This document shows, in pieces, positions 9,468 to 17,674 of a stretch of 64,000 nt of DNA (the stretch's first letter is position 1; every line of letters begins with the position of its first letter). The position numbers and the translations under genes were made by a program. The stretch spans positions 1 through 64,000 of the forward strand of contig CAYTGO010000010.1 in assembly GCA_964437425.1 (NCBI GenBank), written 5' to 3'. Origin of the DNA: Scalindua sp964437425. Its GTDB lineage: Bacteria > Planctomycetota > Brocadiia > Brocadiales > Scalinduaceae. The notes beneath the pieces were generated by a model. That model saw only the letters and a list, made by a program, of their open reading frames with translations. It had not been told where the DNA came from and ran no database searches.

Positions 9468-9497
9468 TTGGCAATTATTGTATAAACTTGATATTAT
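9468..9497 (+). promoter_or_regulatory. Candidate sigma70-type promoter for cysH
   Basis: TTGGCA (9468-9473) and TATTAT (9492-9497) are separated by 18 bases. The cysH ATG is at 9510, only 12 bases after the -10 box, which would give an almost leaderless mRNA, consistent with the absence of a Shine-Dalgarno sequence. Assigned by eye only. Confidence 0.4.
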
Positions 9498-9509
9498 GCA
9501 GTTACCAAA

Positions 9510-10289
9510 ATGAATAACAAAAAGATCGATCAAAAACTTATTGATAAGCTGGAAAAAATACCCGATCCGGGTGAATTAATGGCAGAGTTGTTTCGGTTAT
9601 TTGGGAAACGCGCCGCAATTGGTACCAGTGGACAATGGACAGGTGTGGCCATGATAGATATGGTAATACGTGCTGGTATTTCAACCCCCCGTGTTTACAC
9701 TGTGGATACTCTGCGTCTTTTCCCGGAAACATATGATCTCTTTCGTGAGCTGGAGAAAAAATACAGTATTAAAATTGAGAAAGCTGCACCTGATTTTGAT
9801 GCTGTAAGTAAGATGGTTCGTGACCATGGAGAGAGTATCTTTTTTGATAGCAAGGCAAAGCAGGAATATTGCTGTAAGATACGCAAAGTGGATCCAAACA
9901 ATAAAATCCTTGATACCCTTGATGTCTGGATTACAGGGTTAAGGGCTGACCAATCCGATGCCAGATCTCAAATTAAACGATTAGAGATTATTCAACACAT
10001 TCAAGAGGACGGAAAAGAACGTCCACTGCTCAAAGTAACACCTTTAATTGCATGGACAGAAGAAAAGGTTAAAGAGTACGTCAGTGCCAATAATGTACCC
10101 ACACACAAATTGCTTGAAATGGAGAGGGATGGATGGCACTATGCCTCGCTTGGATGCATTATTTGCACTACACCCATAAATTCTCATGAAGATCGCCGTG
10201 CGGGGCGTTGGAGATGGTTTAACCATCAGCTTGACGACGATCACAAGGAATGCGGCCTGCATCTCACCGGTAAAAAGAAAAACTCCTGA
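9510..10289 (+). CDS. cysH: Adenylyl-sulfate / phosphoadenylyl-sulfate reductase (assimilatory)
   Basis: A 259-residue CysH-family reductase that converts activated sulfate (APS or PAPS) to sulfite with thioredoxin. Cys121-Cys122 and Cys216-x2-Cys219 form the four-cysteine signature of the [4Fe-4S] type, which generally prefers APS, and ECGLH near the C terminus holds the catalytic Cys248. The SGQWTGVAMIDM segment at about 40-51 is the nucleotide-binding loop region, and TLRLFPETY follows the usual D-T-x-x-x-F-x-E-T pattern. Other cys genes are not in the window. The presence of the Fe-S cysteines argues for APS as substrate; this is a family inference. Confidence 0.88.
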   Translation: MNNKKIDQKLIDKLEKIPDPGELMAELFRLFGKRAAIGTSGQWTGVAMIDMVIRAGISTPRVYTVDTLRLFPETYDLFRELEKKYSIKIEKAAPDFDAVSKMVRDHGESIFFDSKAKQEYCCKIRKVDPNNKILDTLDVWITGLRADQSDARSQIKRLEIIQHIQEDGKERPLLKVTPLIAWTEEKVKEYVSANNVPTHKLLEMERDGWHYASLGCIICTTPINSHEDRRAGRWRWFNHQLDDDHKECGLHLTGKKKNS

Positions 10290-10445
10290 TCTCACCATCT
10301 ACAATAGAAAGCTCTACATCATAGACTAACACTCGAAAATCAGAAATGAAGAAAGCAGAAAAAATAACGATCTGTATTTCCGATAAAGATTCAGCTTGTA
10401 ATGAATGCAGCAAAAATCATGGATTCAGTTAATTCTCTATCCACC

Positions 10446-11327
10446 TTATGCCTGAGAAGGCTCCTGTTGTATGACACAATTATTGTCGCTCTTCTCTGTA
10501 CCGAAAACTTTATCTACAAGTTCACACATTATAGATTCTACATCTTCTTTACTAAGGCCTAGAGCATCGAGCGTGTTCTCTTCAAACACGTACATAAGAC
10601 CGTCACAACCAAGACCTATTCCAAGCATACAACTAATGGCATCAGCAAGGTGCACGATATATGTTAATTTTTTATTTATCTTCGCTTTCTCCGGGCGGTG
10701 GTGATACTGTACTGCCTCCACTAGAATGGACGGAAGATTCCATTTTTTAATAATTTTTCCACCGATTTTGGAATGATCAAAACCAAGAACCTCTTGCTCT
10801 GCTCTATCAAATGAGATTTTATTGTTCTTCGCCTTCTCAATTATTTGCACAAATTGATCTTCAGAGAAATTACTCAGCATGATCTTGCCAATATCAAGTA
10901 ACAGTCCTGCTATGTAAGCTTCCTCAGACTCATTAAACCCGATACGCTTTGCGATTATCCTTGAACACGTTGCGCAACATATGGAATGTTGCCATAACAT
11001 TCCTTCTTCAAGTGCATACGCAGGTACTTCATTGTTTAACATTTCTTGAGTAGATGAAGTTAACGCAATACTTTTAACAGTATCAAGACCAAGACAGACT
11101 ATAGCATGAGATATTGTTGATATCTTCCTGGAAAAACCATAATAAGGTGAGTTTGCAAGTTTAAGCATATTTGTTGTCAATTTTGGATCACGTTCACATA
11201 CTTTTGTCAGATCGTGAGCAGAAGATTTATCACTTTTTGTAAGTTCAAGTATTTGTGCAATACTTTGTGGTAAAGGCGGCATGCTCTTTACTTTGATTAA
11301 CAATCTTGCAAGCGTTATTTTGCTCAT
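10446..11327 (-). CDS. HDOD-domain signalling protein
   Basis: A 293-residue protein made almost entirely of an HDOD domain (about residues 10-215): the opening PPLPQSIAQILEL, the central DPKLTTNMLKLANSP segment, and GFDHSKIGGKIIKKW with VQYHHRPE. HDOD proteins resemble HD phosphohydrolases but usually lack the complete metal site, and they act in regulation of motility, c-di-GMP signalling or stress responses, often as binding scaffolds. No receiver or output domain is attached here. It is flanked by a large, apparently empty upstream region of 538 bases. The target is unknown. Confidence 0.85.
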   Translation of the reverse strand: MSKITLARLLIKVKSMPPLPQSIAQILELTKSDKSSAHDLTKVCERDPKLTTNMLKLANSPYYGFSRKISTISHAIVCLGLDTVKSIALTSSTQEMLNNEVPAYALEEGMLWQHSICCATCSRIIAKRIGFNESEEAYIAGLLLDIGKIMLSNFSEDQFVQIIEKAKNNKISFDRAEQEVLGFDHSKIGGKIIKKWNLPSILVEAVQYHHRPEKAKINKKLTYIVHLADAISCMLGIGLGCDGLMYVFEENTLDALGLSKEDVESIMCELVDKVFGTEKSDNNCVIQQEPSQA

Positions 11328-11865
11328 AATTTACACCTCAACTATTATTTATAATTTAAGCTTCATTCAGCGTATACACAAAATAATTAATGTTTAGTTT
11401 AGCAACTATTATGCCATTTTATAGCTTATTGATTGGCACCCTTTATGTCATTGAATAAAGTATGGTTAAATCAATTACAAGACTCAATGTTTTGAAATGT
11501 TTATATTAGCCATGTCTCATTGTGCAACACATATTAATTAGTTCAGGAAAAAATGTTCCATTACAAAGCAGACAATGATAATGGGAACACAATGCAGAAA
11601 ATGAATACAGATTGTAGCTTCAAACTTTCCAGTTCGGATGGGAAGATTTAAATCATTGAACCTACCAGTCAAAATCATGCTGCCAGAAGACTGTAACTAC
11701 CTTAGTTTCCTGGTTTTGTGAGCAACATCACTCCTAACCGGTTAAAATTTTTTTGTTGACGACTGAAAAACCATACGTAACAATATCCAAATCGTGGAAT
11801 TAAGGTTCTCATCTAAGCAGAGTAAACATTTAAAATTTATCCTATAATAAAAGCCAGAAAAGGTT
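11328..11865. other. Long intergenic region with no confident gene
   Basis: 538 bases that must contain the HDOD-gene promoter. Two tiny ORFs occur: 11390-11458 (22 codons, hydrophobic, no ribosome-binding site) and 11553-11651 (32 codons, preceded by AGGAAA at a fair distance). Neither has recognisable content. A TTGACG at 11756-11761 with an AT-rich stretch 17 bases on could be a promoter for the gene at 11866. No RNA family was recognised. Confidence 0.4.
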
Positions 11866-12162
11866 ATGGTCAAAAACAATCGCAATATTGCACTTGCCTG
11901 GTACCGCCAGGATCAATGGCAACTTCTTCTAGATTATTCTACAGATTCGGATAAACTGGAACGTACATATCAGGAATGGCTGGAACACGCCGAAGAAAAA
12001 GTGAACGAAATGGGCAAGGATGGGATTAATATCGTAAAAATAGACATTAATATTGAAGAGATGAAGAAATGGTGCGAAAGACATGATAAATCGATAGATG
12101 GCCATACTCGAAGTGAATACGCCGTGTTCCTGGCTCAGAATAATTTAAATATCCTGGAATAA
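11866..12162 (+). CDS. Conserved hypothetical protein (98 aa)
   Basis: A 98-residue soluble protein without a named function. It has features I associate with a small uncharacterised bacterial family: an N-terminal IALAWYRQDQW segment, a helix with YQEWLEHAEE, then KIDINIEEMKKWCERHDKSIDG and a final SEYAVFLAQNNL helix. It looks like a compact alpha/beta or mostly helical domain with no membrane segment and one Cys. The ATG at 11866 follows a weak AAAAGG. Twenty bases separate it from the convergent yggS-type gene. No function should be assumed. Confidence 0.65.
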   Translation: MVKNNRNIALAWYRQDQWQLLLDYSTDSDKLERTYQEWLEHAEEKVNEMGKDGINIVKIDINIEEMKKWCERHDKSIDGHTRSEYAVFLAQNNLNILE

Positions 12163-12182
12163 CAATTGGAGGATATAAACAA

Positions 12183-12914
12183 CTATTTATCTTCCTTCTC
12201 TGAAGGCCAGTAATAAGCATCCGGAGTATCTCTGACGCCAAAGATGGCAGTTCCTACGCGCACCATATTAGCTCCTTCCTCGATTGCAATGTGGTAATCT
12301 CCGGACATCCCCATAGAAAGATACTTCATTTCTACACTATCAATTCCCTCACTTATAACAGAATCATGAATTCCTTTTAATAATTTGAAACACTTCCGCA
12401 CCTTCACTTCATCATCTGTAAATAGGCCAATGGTCATTAGCCCTTGGATTTTCAGCGTATCGAATCGTGACGCCTCCTTTATCAGTGAAATTGCCTCCTC
12501 AGGAGCAACTCCGTATTTGCTCTCTTCATAGGATGTATTGACCTGGATTAATACGTTCATCGAACGGCCCTCACTCATAAGACGTTTATCTAGCTTCTCA
12601 ACCAGACTCATTCTATCCACAGAATGAATCATGTCCGCAAATTTCAATACGTCCTTAACCTTATTTGTCTGCAAATGTCCGATAAAATGCCATGCCGCAT
12701 CCTCGTCCTTTAATACCTCATATTTTTTCAGGGCTTCCTGTATCTTGTTTTCTGCAATAACATGACCACCATTTCGAACGGCCTCTCGTATCCGTTCTGC
12801 ATCAACAGTCTTTGTGGCCATAACCAATGTAATATCTTCCGGCTTCTTACCAGCCTTTAAAGCAGCATCAGCAATTTTCTGATTTACTTTTTCTAAATTC
12901 TCCTTGATTGACAT
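12183..12914 (-). CDS. yggS: YggS/PROSC-family pyridoxal phosphate homeostasis protein
   Basis: A 243-residue single-domain PLP-binding protein with the alanine-racemase N-terminal barrel fold but no racemase C-terminal domain. Family landmarks: the lysine in VMATKTV (about residue 32) that forms the Schiff base, GENKIQEA-like segment AENKIQEALKKY, WHFIGHLQTNK at about 93, IQVNTSYEESKYG near 145, and LSMGMSGDYHIAIEEGANMVRVGTAIFG at the C terminus. It buffers free PLP and influences amino-acid and vitamin B6 metabolism. It lies 48 bases downstream of the FetB-like permease gene, perhaps as the distal gene of that transcript. Confidence 0.92.
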   Translation of the reverse strand: MSIKENLEKVNQKIADAALKAGKKPEDITLVMATKTVDAERIREAVRNGGHVIAENKIQEALKKYEVLKDEDAAWHFIGHLQTNKVKDVLKFADMIHSVDRMSLVEKLDKRLMSEGRSMNVLIQVNTSYEESKYGVAPEEAISLIKEASRFDTLKIQGLMTIGLFTDDEVKVRKCFKLLKGIHDSVISEGIDSVEMKYLSMGMSGDYHIAIEEGANMVRVGTAIFGVRDTPDAYYWPSEKEDK

Positions 12915-12962
12915 AACCTCTCCAATTTATTGTTAAATGCAGGGACACAATGCACCATACCC

Positions 12963-13703
12963 CTACGTTGTTTCCATAGGTTCTTCTTGTTTGTCATCTA
13001 CAAAATTAGACCTGACCAATGCCAGGAAACAGGCCGACGAAATTCCTGCCGAGCCAAATATCATGCACATAACCATAATCTGATATCTCGCAGCTATAAA
13101 CGGCGAAATTCCTGACAAAATCTGCCCTGTCATCATCCCTGGCAGGGAAACCAGTCCCACCGCAAACAGGGAATTTGTAATAGGAATAAGAGACGCACGA
13201 AGTGCAATAACACGCGCCTTATCATACGGCACATCCCTCTCAACTTCAGCATTCAACCTCTCTACCGCAATACTAACACTATTCATCGCACTGGCAAAGA
13301 TCATCCCTGCAAGCGGAATAACATAACTCGGCAGATACCATGGCTGTAGATTGAGAACGCCTTGCGTTATAAGTAGCAATATTAATCCTCCACCAACTGA
13401 GATAGAGCAAAACGATTTCAGATACAGTACCCTTCGAGGAATTTTTACTGTTCTCAAAGCGATCCAACTTGATGCGAAAAGCATAACAGCCAGAACACCA
13501 GCAACGATCAGATAACTATCAGATTTAAAAATGAAGATTAAAAAATACCCTATCAGCAGAAGCTGAATGAGCATCCGGAAAATAGCGTATAGCGAATTTC
13601 CGTAACCAAGCCCCCATTTCCAGAGGATCCCAACAACAGCTACGGCTGGAATGAAAGCTAATATCAGATTTGCAAACGGAATTGTCTGAACTGAATTATT
13701 CAT
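12963..13703 (-). CDS. fetB: FetB/UPF0014-type ABC transporter permease
   Basis: A 246-residue multi-pass membrane protein of the FetB (YbbM) family. Several hydrophobic helices are visible, starting at residues 8-27. The conserved family segment around IPLAGMIFASAMNSVSIAVERL and the later RASLIPITNSLFAVGLVSLPGMMTGQILSG are strong matches in character (each longer than a motif, centred near residues 130 and 185). In Escherichia coli FetAB exports iron; the substrate here is unknown. The ATPase partner FetA is not in the window, so it must work with a subunit encoded elsewhere or lie in a partial system. Confidence 0.85.
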   Translation of the reverse strand: MNNSVQTIPFANLILAFIPAVAVVGILWKWGLGYGNSLYAIFRMLIQLLLIGYFLIFIFKSDSYLIVAGVLAVMLFASSWIALRTVKIPRRVLYLKSFCSISVGGGLILLLITQGVLNLQPWYLPSYVIPLAGMIFASAMNSVSIAVERLNAEVERDVPYDKARVIALRASLIPITNSLFAVGLVSLPGMMTGQILSGISPFIAARYQIMVMCMIFGSAGISSACFLALVRSNFVDDKQEEPMETT

Positions 13704-13764
13704 AATTGATCAATGGAAAAGTATTTTACCATGGAACCCCTGATTAAACCATATTTTAATCATG

Positions 13765-13795
13765 TTCGTAGTATGAAGTATCATACCACTACGAA
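13765..13795 (-). terminator. Strong hairpin overlapping the pncB stop codon
   Basis: On the plus strand TTCGTA (13765-13770) and GTATGA (13771-13776) pair with TCATAC (13781-13786) and TACGAA (13790-13795), giving about 12 bp with a 3-base bulge and a 4-base loop. It overlaps the pncB stop codon (13789-13791) and lies between pncB and fetB on the minus strand. No clear U tract follows, so it may be an attenuator or RNA-stabilising element rather than an intrinsic terminator. Confidence 0.4.
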
Positions 13796-15165
13796 TCCTG
13801 GCCCTTTTTAGCCTTATCTCTAACCTGTCTCAATCTCTTACTGATCGTTACAGGATATTCAGTTTTAGAACACAAATCCTTAAATTTTTCAGGCAGTTGA
13901 GAGAGATTTTCTGCTGCTGTTTTCTGTATTTTCTTAACGCTTGGTATCTTGCATACAAGCTTACCTTTTTTCATAACCGGCAATAAGAGTTCATTAGCAT
14001 CAAACGCTTCATCTACCAGTCCAATTATATCTTTTTTATACAGCCCTTTCTTATTAATAAAGCGGTAGACCTGCTTCTTTGACGGACAGGTTTCCTTCTC
14101 TTTACTGAACTTCATTTTAGGCATCAGCCTTCCTTCTTTCTCCTGCTCAACCAGTTTGTAAACACCACCGAGAGCTGGCATATCTTTCGACGTAACCATC
14201 TCTGTACCTACACCAAATGAATCAACACACGCACCCTTAGCAAGCATTTGTGAAATCTTATACTCATTCAGGTCACCGCTTGCCGTAATCTTTACATGTT
14301 TAAGACCGGCAGCATCCAGGATATTCCTCACCCTTTTGCTTAATAGCGTAATGTTGCCACTGTCCAGTCTGACGCCCTTCAGCTTCTTCCCAATCTTTGT
14401 AGCCAATTTTGCTCCCTTGATTGTATCGTATGTATCTATTAAGAGGATCGTATCGTCAGGGAAAACCTTGTGAAAATCTTGAAACGATTCATATTCGTCA
14501 TTGAAAGCCATAACCCAAGAATGGGCTATGGTACCAATGGGAGTTATCCCCAGTTCTTTAGCCGCAAGAACATTAGAGGTACCTACACATCCACCGATAA
14601 AACACGCCCTCGCTGCCAGCACTCCTGCCTGAGGACCGTGCGCACGCCTTGTTCCGAAATCAATTACCCCCCTGCCGTCAGCGGCATGGACTACCCTTGA
14701 GGCCTTGGAAGCGACAAGTGTCTGATAATTGATCATTGAGAGAAGATACGTCTCAATTATCTGGGCCTCAATTATTGAGGCCGTCACCCTTATAATAGGT
14801 TCATTCGCGAAAACAACAGTACCTTCCGGGACAGCATAGACATCTCCGCAAAAACGAAAATCTCGAAGATAATCAAAAAATGCTCTGCTTACGTTTTTGA
14901 AAGCAGGAAGACTCTTAATGTATTTTAAATATTCAGACGTAAATCTCAGATGCCTGAGATAGTAGATAGTCTGTTCCAAACCGGCAGCAATGAGGTATGA
15001 ACGTTTTTCAGGCAAGTTTCTGACAAACAGTTCAAAAGTCGATTTATGGTTCATACCACGTTCAAAATAGCCGGCAACCATGGTTAACTGGTAGAGATCA
15101 GTTGCCATACATATATTTTCATTATCCAGGAAGAGTGATTTTGGTTTTCCAGTATTTATTTTCAT
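13789..15165 (-). CDS. pncB: Nicotinate phosphoribosyltransferase
   Basis: A 458-residue enzyme that joins nicotinate and PRPP to nicotinate mononucleotide in the NAD salvage (Preiss-Handler) route. Landmarks: the N-terminal DLYQLTMVAGYFERG near residue 22, the RxxxSYLIAAGLEQ region, DFGTRRAHGPQAG near 170 with its phosphoribosylated histidine, GTIAHSWVMAF near 212 and VRLDSGNI near 268. The C-terminal 90 residues are Lys-rich. It pairs logically with nadE, which uses the downstream product. The region upstream holds the three-way palindrome at 15178-15235, adjacent to the start. Confidence 0.93.
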   Translation of the reverse strand: MKINTGKPKSLFLDNENICMATDLYQLTMVAGYFERGMNHKSTFELFVRNLPEKRSYLIAAGLEQTIYYLRHLRFTSEYLKYIKSLPAFKNVSRAFFDYLRDFRFCGDVYAVPEGTVVFANEPIIRVTASIIEAQIIETYLLSMINYQTLVASKASRVVHAADGRGVIDFGTRRAHGPQAGVLAARACFIGGCVGTSNVLAAKELGITPIGTIAHSWVMAFNDEYESFQDFHKVFPDDTILLIDTYDTIKGAKLATKIGKKLKGVRLDSGNITLLSKRVRNILDAAGLKHVKITASGDLNEYKISQMLAKGACVDSFGVGTEMVTSKDMPALGGVYKLVEQEKEGRLMPKMKFSKEKETCPSKKQVYRFINKKGLYKKDIIGLVDEAFDANELLLPVMKKGKLVCKIPSVKKIQKTAAENLSQLPEKFKDLCSKTEYPVTISKRLRQVRDKAKKGQDS

Positions 15166-15177
15166 AATCTTTGTTCT

Positions 15178-15235
15178 TGGAGTGCAGTGACCGAGTCACT
15201 GCTTTTATAAGCATCATCGTGGATGACGCACTCCA
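15178..15235. repeat. Nested palindrome able to form a three-way junction
   Basis: Outer arms TGGAGTGC (15178-15185) and GCACTCCA (15228-15235) enclose two further hairpins: GCAGTGAC-CGA-GTCACTGC (15184-15202) and GCATCATC-GTG-GATGACGC (15211-15229, one mismatch). The arms share a few bases, so the exact junction is approximate. This closed, compact, 58-base element lies between the divergent pncB and the decarboxylase operon and has the look of a REP/MITE-like repeat or a structured 5' leader for pncB. Confidence 0.6.
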
Positions 15236-15370
15236 TATTCCTTAATTTTTATAGCTTATTGTAAAAACGTTGTAAACCTGTTTTTTGTACTATGCTTGAA
15301 AACATCCCTATAATTTGCTCTGTTATAAGAAAGCTGCTATGTAATTTTCTTGGATTAAAAATCCTGGATA

Positions 15371-15399
15371 TTGACACATATGTCCGTATCGTTTATGCT
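15371..15399 (+). promoter_or_regulatory. Candidate sigma70-type promoter for the 15443-19053 operon
   Basis: TTGACA (15371-15376), 17-base spacer, TATGCT (15394-15399). The first ATG of the operon is at 15443, 43 bases on. Consensus -35 and good spacing make this a credible start of the five-gene unit. Confidence 0.5.
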
Positions 15400-15442
15400 T
15401 TAGCATCATCTTTTTAATATACAAAATTATCTTATTACATAA

Positions 15443-15934
15443 ATGCCTAAATCTGAAGACTTTGCGCAGGAATTAATAGACAGCGGTTACGATTTTTTCA
15501 CTGGCGTCCCCTGTACTATTGTCGGCAATCTGATTACCACTCTTACGGACAGGCCTGACATAATCTATATTCCAGCTGTCAGGGAAGACGCCGCAGTCGG
15601 GGTTGCAAGCGGAGCATATATGGCAGGAAAGATACCCGTGGTCTTAATGCAGAACTCAGGGCTTGGCCAATGTTTAAATACCCTTACCTCCCTGAACCTC
15701 ATTTACAAACTCCCCTGCCTGTTAATAGTCACGTGGCGTGGGTTTGAAGGCAAGGACGCACCCGAGCATTTGGTAATGGGCAGGTCATGCAATAAACTCC
15801 TCGATACGATTGGCATTCCACACCATGACTTCAACCATGACAATATTAAGTCGCTCTTAAATATGTCATATAAACTTGTCACCGAAAACAAGGAGCCTAT
15901 GGTCCTTTTCTTAAAAAAAGGAATAATTGAATGA
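15443..15934 (+). CDS. Phosphonopyruvate (or sulfopyruvate) decarboxylase, alpha (N-terminal) subunit
   Basis: A 163-residue TPP-dependent decarboxylase half. The segment VPCTIVGNLIT near residue 21, the EDAAVGVASGAYMAGK region near 50 with its likely catalytic Glu, and MQNSGLGQCLNTLTSLN near 75 are shared by phosphonopyruvate decarboxylase (one chain, about 370 aa) and sulfopyruvate decarboxylase (ComD/ComE, split like this). Split form alone would point to sulfopyruvate, but the following transaminase, nucleotidyltransferase and CDP-alcohol transferase fit phosphonopyruvate much better: product phosphonoacetaldehyde. Its stop overlaps the beta-subunit start by 4 bases (ATGA), so the two are translationally coupled. 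Substrate assignment is inference. Confidence 0.75.
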   Translation: MPKSEDFAQELIDSGYDFFTGVPCTIVGNLITTLTDRPDIIYIPAVREDAAVGVASGAYMAGKIPVVLMQNSGLGQCLNTLTSLNLIYKLPCLLIVTWRGFEGKDAPEHLVMGRSCNKLLDTIGIPHHDFNHDNIKSLLNMSYKLVTENKEPMVLFLKKGIIE

Positions 15935-16491
15935 ATTATCGAGAGGCAATAACAACAATAACAGAATTATTGGACGATCAGTTAGTTGTCTGTGCGAACG
16001 GTTTGATAAGTAGGGAAGCCTTCACAATAAAGGACAGGGCTGAGAATTTCTACATGATTGGATCTATGGGAATGGCCTCATCAATAGGCCTGGGAGTGGC
16101 GTTGAACAAGCCATCAAAAAAGGTAATAATCCTGGAAGGTGATGGGAACCTGCTGATGAATCTTGGGTCCCTACCTATGGCGGGTTCGCTCCAACCCGGA
16201 AATCTTTTGCATATAGTACTGGACAATGAAGTTTACGCATCAACAGGAAATCAACCAACTATCTCTAACGTAATTGAACTGGAAGAAATTGCAAAGTCAG
16301 CCAGATATGCTTATGTAAAAAAAGTGACTACTAATGATGATCTGAGAAGAGAGGTAGTATACACTCTGAAAAATGACGGTCTCTCATTCCTTCTGGTAAA
16401 AATATCGGATAAGGAAGAACAGAGAGAGATCGGCAGGGTTACCCACAACCCGGAACAAATTAAAGAAAGATTTATGTCAGCAATAGATTAA
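15931..16491 (+). CDS. Phosphonopyruvate (or sulfopyruvate) decarboxylase, beta (C-terminal) subunit
   Basis: A 186-residue protein carrying the TPP pyrophosphate/Mg site: GSMGMASSIGLGVAL near residue 48, EGDGNLLMNLGSL near 69 and LDNEVYASTGNQPT near 98, i.e. the GDG-to-N motif of thiamin-diphosphate enzymes. This is the domain fused to the preceding one in ordinary phosphonopyruvate decarboxylase. The complex would decarboxylate the 3-carbon phosphonate (or sulfonate) acid to its aldehyde, pulling the unfavourable mutase reaction forward. The start overlaps the alpha gene; 81 bases separate it from the transaminase gene. The upstream enzyme PEP mutase, which makes phosphonopyruvate, is not in this operon. 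Confidence 0.75.
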   Translation: MNYREAITTITELLDDQLVVCANGLISREAFTIKDRAENFYMIGSMGMASSIGLGVALNKPSKKVIILEGDGNLLMNLGSLPMAGSLQPGNLLHIVLDNEVYASTGNQPTISNVIELEEIAKSARYAYVKKVTTNDDLRREVVYTLKNDGLSFLLVKISDKEEQREIGRVTHNPEQIKERFMSAID

Positions 16492-16572
16492 CAGTATGGC
16501 GGGCACTACCCACCATACTGCAAATTGAGATTTATCGACTGAAAACTCATTAAACAGAGAGGAATAGTAAGT

Positions 16573-17658
16573 TTGAAAAAAATGATTCTGCTGAATCCCG
16601 GCCCGGTGTGTACTTCGGAGGGTGTTAAAAATGCACTTATGAAAGGTGACTTGTGCCACAGAGAAAGTGAGTTTTCAACAATACTAAAAAACACACGCAA
16701 AAAGATCCTACAGGCATTTGCGCCAAACGGAGATTACACTACTGTTATAATTACCGGCTCCGGTACTGCTTCTCTCGAAGCGGGTATCTGCTCTTCAGTA
16801 AGCGAGAACAAAAAGATATTAATTGTAAATAATGGCGTTTATGGTGAAAGAATAACACGTATTGCATCCGCATATAAATTCAACATAGTGGAACTTAAAT
16901 ACGACTGGTGTGAACGACCAGATATAAAGCAGATTGAAGAAACTGTCTCGAAAGACTCTGATATTGAAGTAGTAGCTATGGTACACCATGAGACCACTAC
17001 CGGCTTAATAAACCCAATCCATGAAGTTGGCGCTATTACTAGAAAGTATGGAAGGACTTTCTTCCTGGATTCTGTCAGTGGCCTTGGCGGGGAAGAGATA
17101 GACCTGGTCGATGACAACGTCGATATATGTATCTGTACTGCAAATAAATGTATTCAGGGACTACCGGGATTGTCGTTTGTCCTACTAAAGCAAAACGAAG
17201 TAAAGAGGATGAGAAATATACCTCCTCGCTCCCTCTATTTTAATGTTATCTCCCAACTGGATGAGCAGGAACAAAAAGGAGAATGTCCTTTTACGCCGTC
17301 AGTACACACATTCTATGCATTTGAAGAAGCGCTGGATGAGTTATTGGAAGAAGGCGTACAGGGCCGACTAATCCGATACAAAAAGGCATCATCATACTTA
17401 AGGAAGGAGTTCAAGAGGCTTAATCTGAACCTGCTTCTACCTGAAGAACTCCTTTCCAATACAATCACAGCTTTGTATCTACCAGAAAATATGACTTATG
17501 CCTGTCTACATGATAGCCTAAAGGATAGAGGCTTCATCATCTACGCCGGTCAGGGAGAATTAAACAAAACTATCTTCAGAATTGCAAATATGGGAGAGTT
17601 AACCATAAATGACCTTGAAGTATTAATTAAGAATTTACAGGAAGTACTATCTGAATAA
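16573..17658 (+). CDS. phnW: 2-aminoethylphosphonate:pyruvate transaminase-like aminotransferase
   Basis: A 361-residue class V PLP aminotransferase similar to PhnW: start MILLNPGPVCTS, GDLCHRESEF near residue 29, ITGSGTASLEAG near 60, MVHHETTTGLINP near 137, DSVSGLGGEEID near 170 and the PLP lysine in CTANKCIQG near 192. PhnW interconverts phosphonoacetaldehyde and 2-aminoethylphosphonate (AEP). In this context the biosynthetic direction is expected. A TTG start at 16573 is chosen because AGAGAGGAA is about 8 bases upstream; the ATG three codons on is too far. Sulfoacetaldehyde to taurine would be the alternative if the decarboxylase acts on sulfopyruvate. Confidence 0.78.
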   Translation: MKKMILLNPGPVCTSEGVKNALMKGDLCHRESEFSTILKNTRKKILQAFAPNGDYTTVIITGSGTASLEAGICSSVSENKKILIVNNGVYGERITRIASAYKFNIVELKYDWCERPDIKQIEETVSKDSDIEVVAMVHHETTTGLINPIHEVGAITRKYGRTFFLDSVSGLGGEEIDLVDDNVDICICTANKCIQGLPGLSFVLLKQNEVKRMRNIPPRSLYFNVISQLDEQEQKGECPFTPSVHTFYAFEEALDELLEEGVQGRLIRYKKASSYLRKEFKRLNLNLLLPEELLSNTITALYLPENMTYACLHDSLKDRGFIIYAGQGELNKTIFRIANMGELTINDLEVLIKNLQEVLSE

Positions 17659-17674
17659 TTAAGAAAACACTACA

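Noticed and set aside
11390..11458. 22-codon hydrophobic ORF in the HDOD upstream region
   Set aside because: No ribosome-binding site and no conserved content visible; cannot be distinguished from chance.
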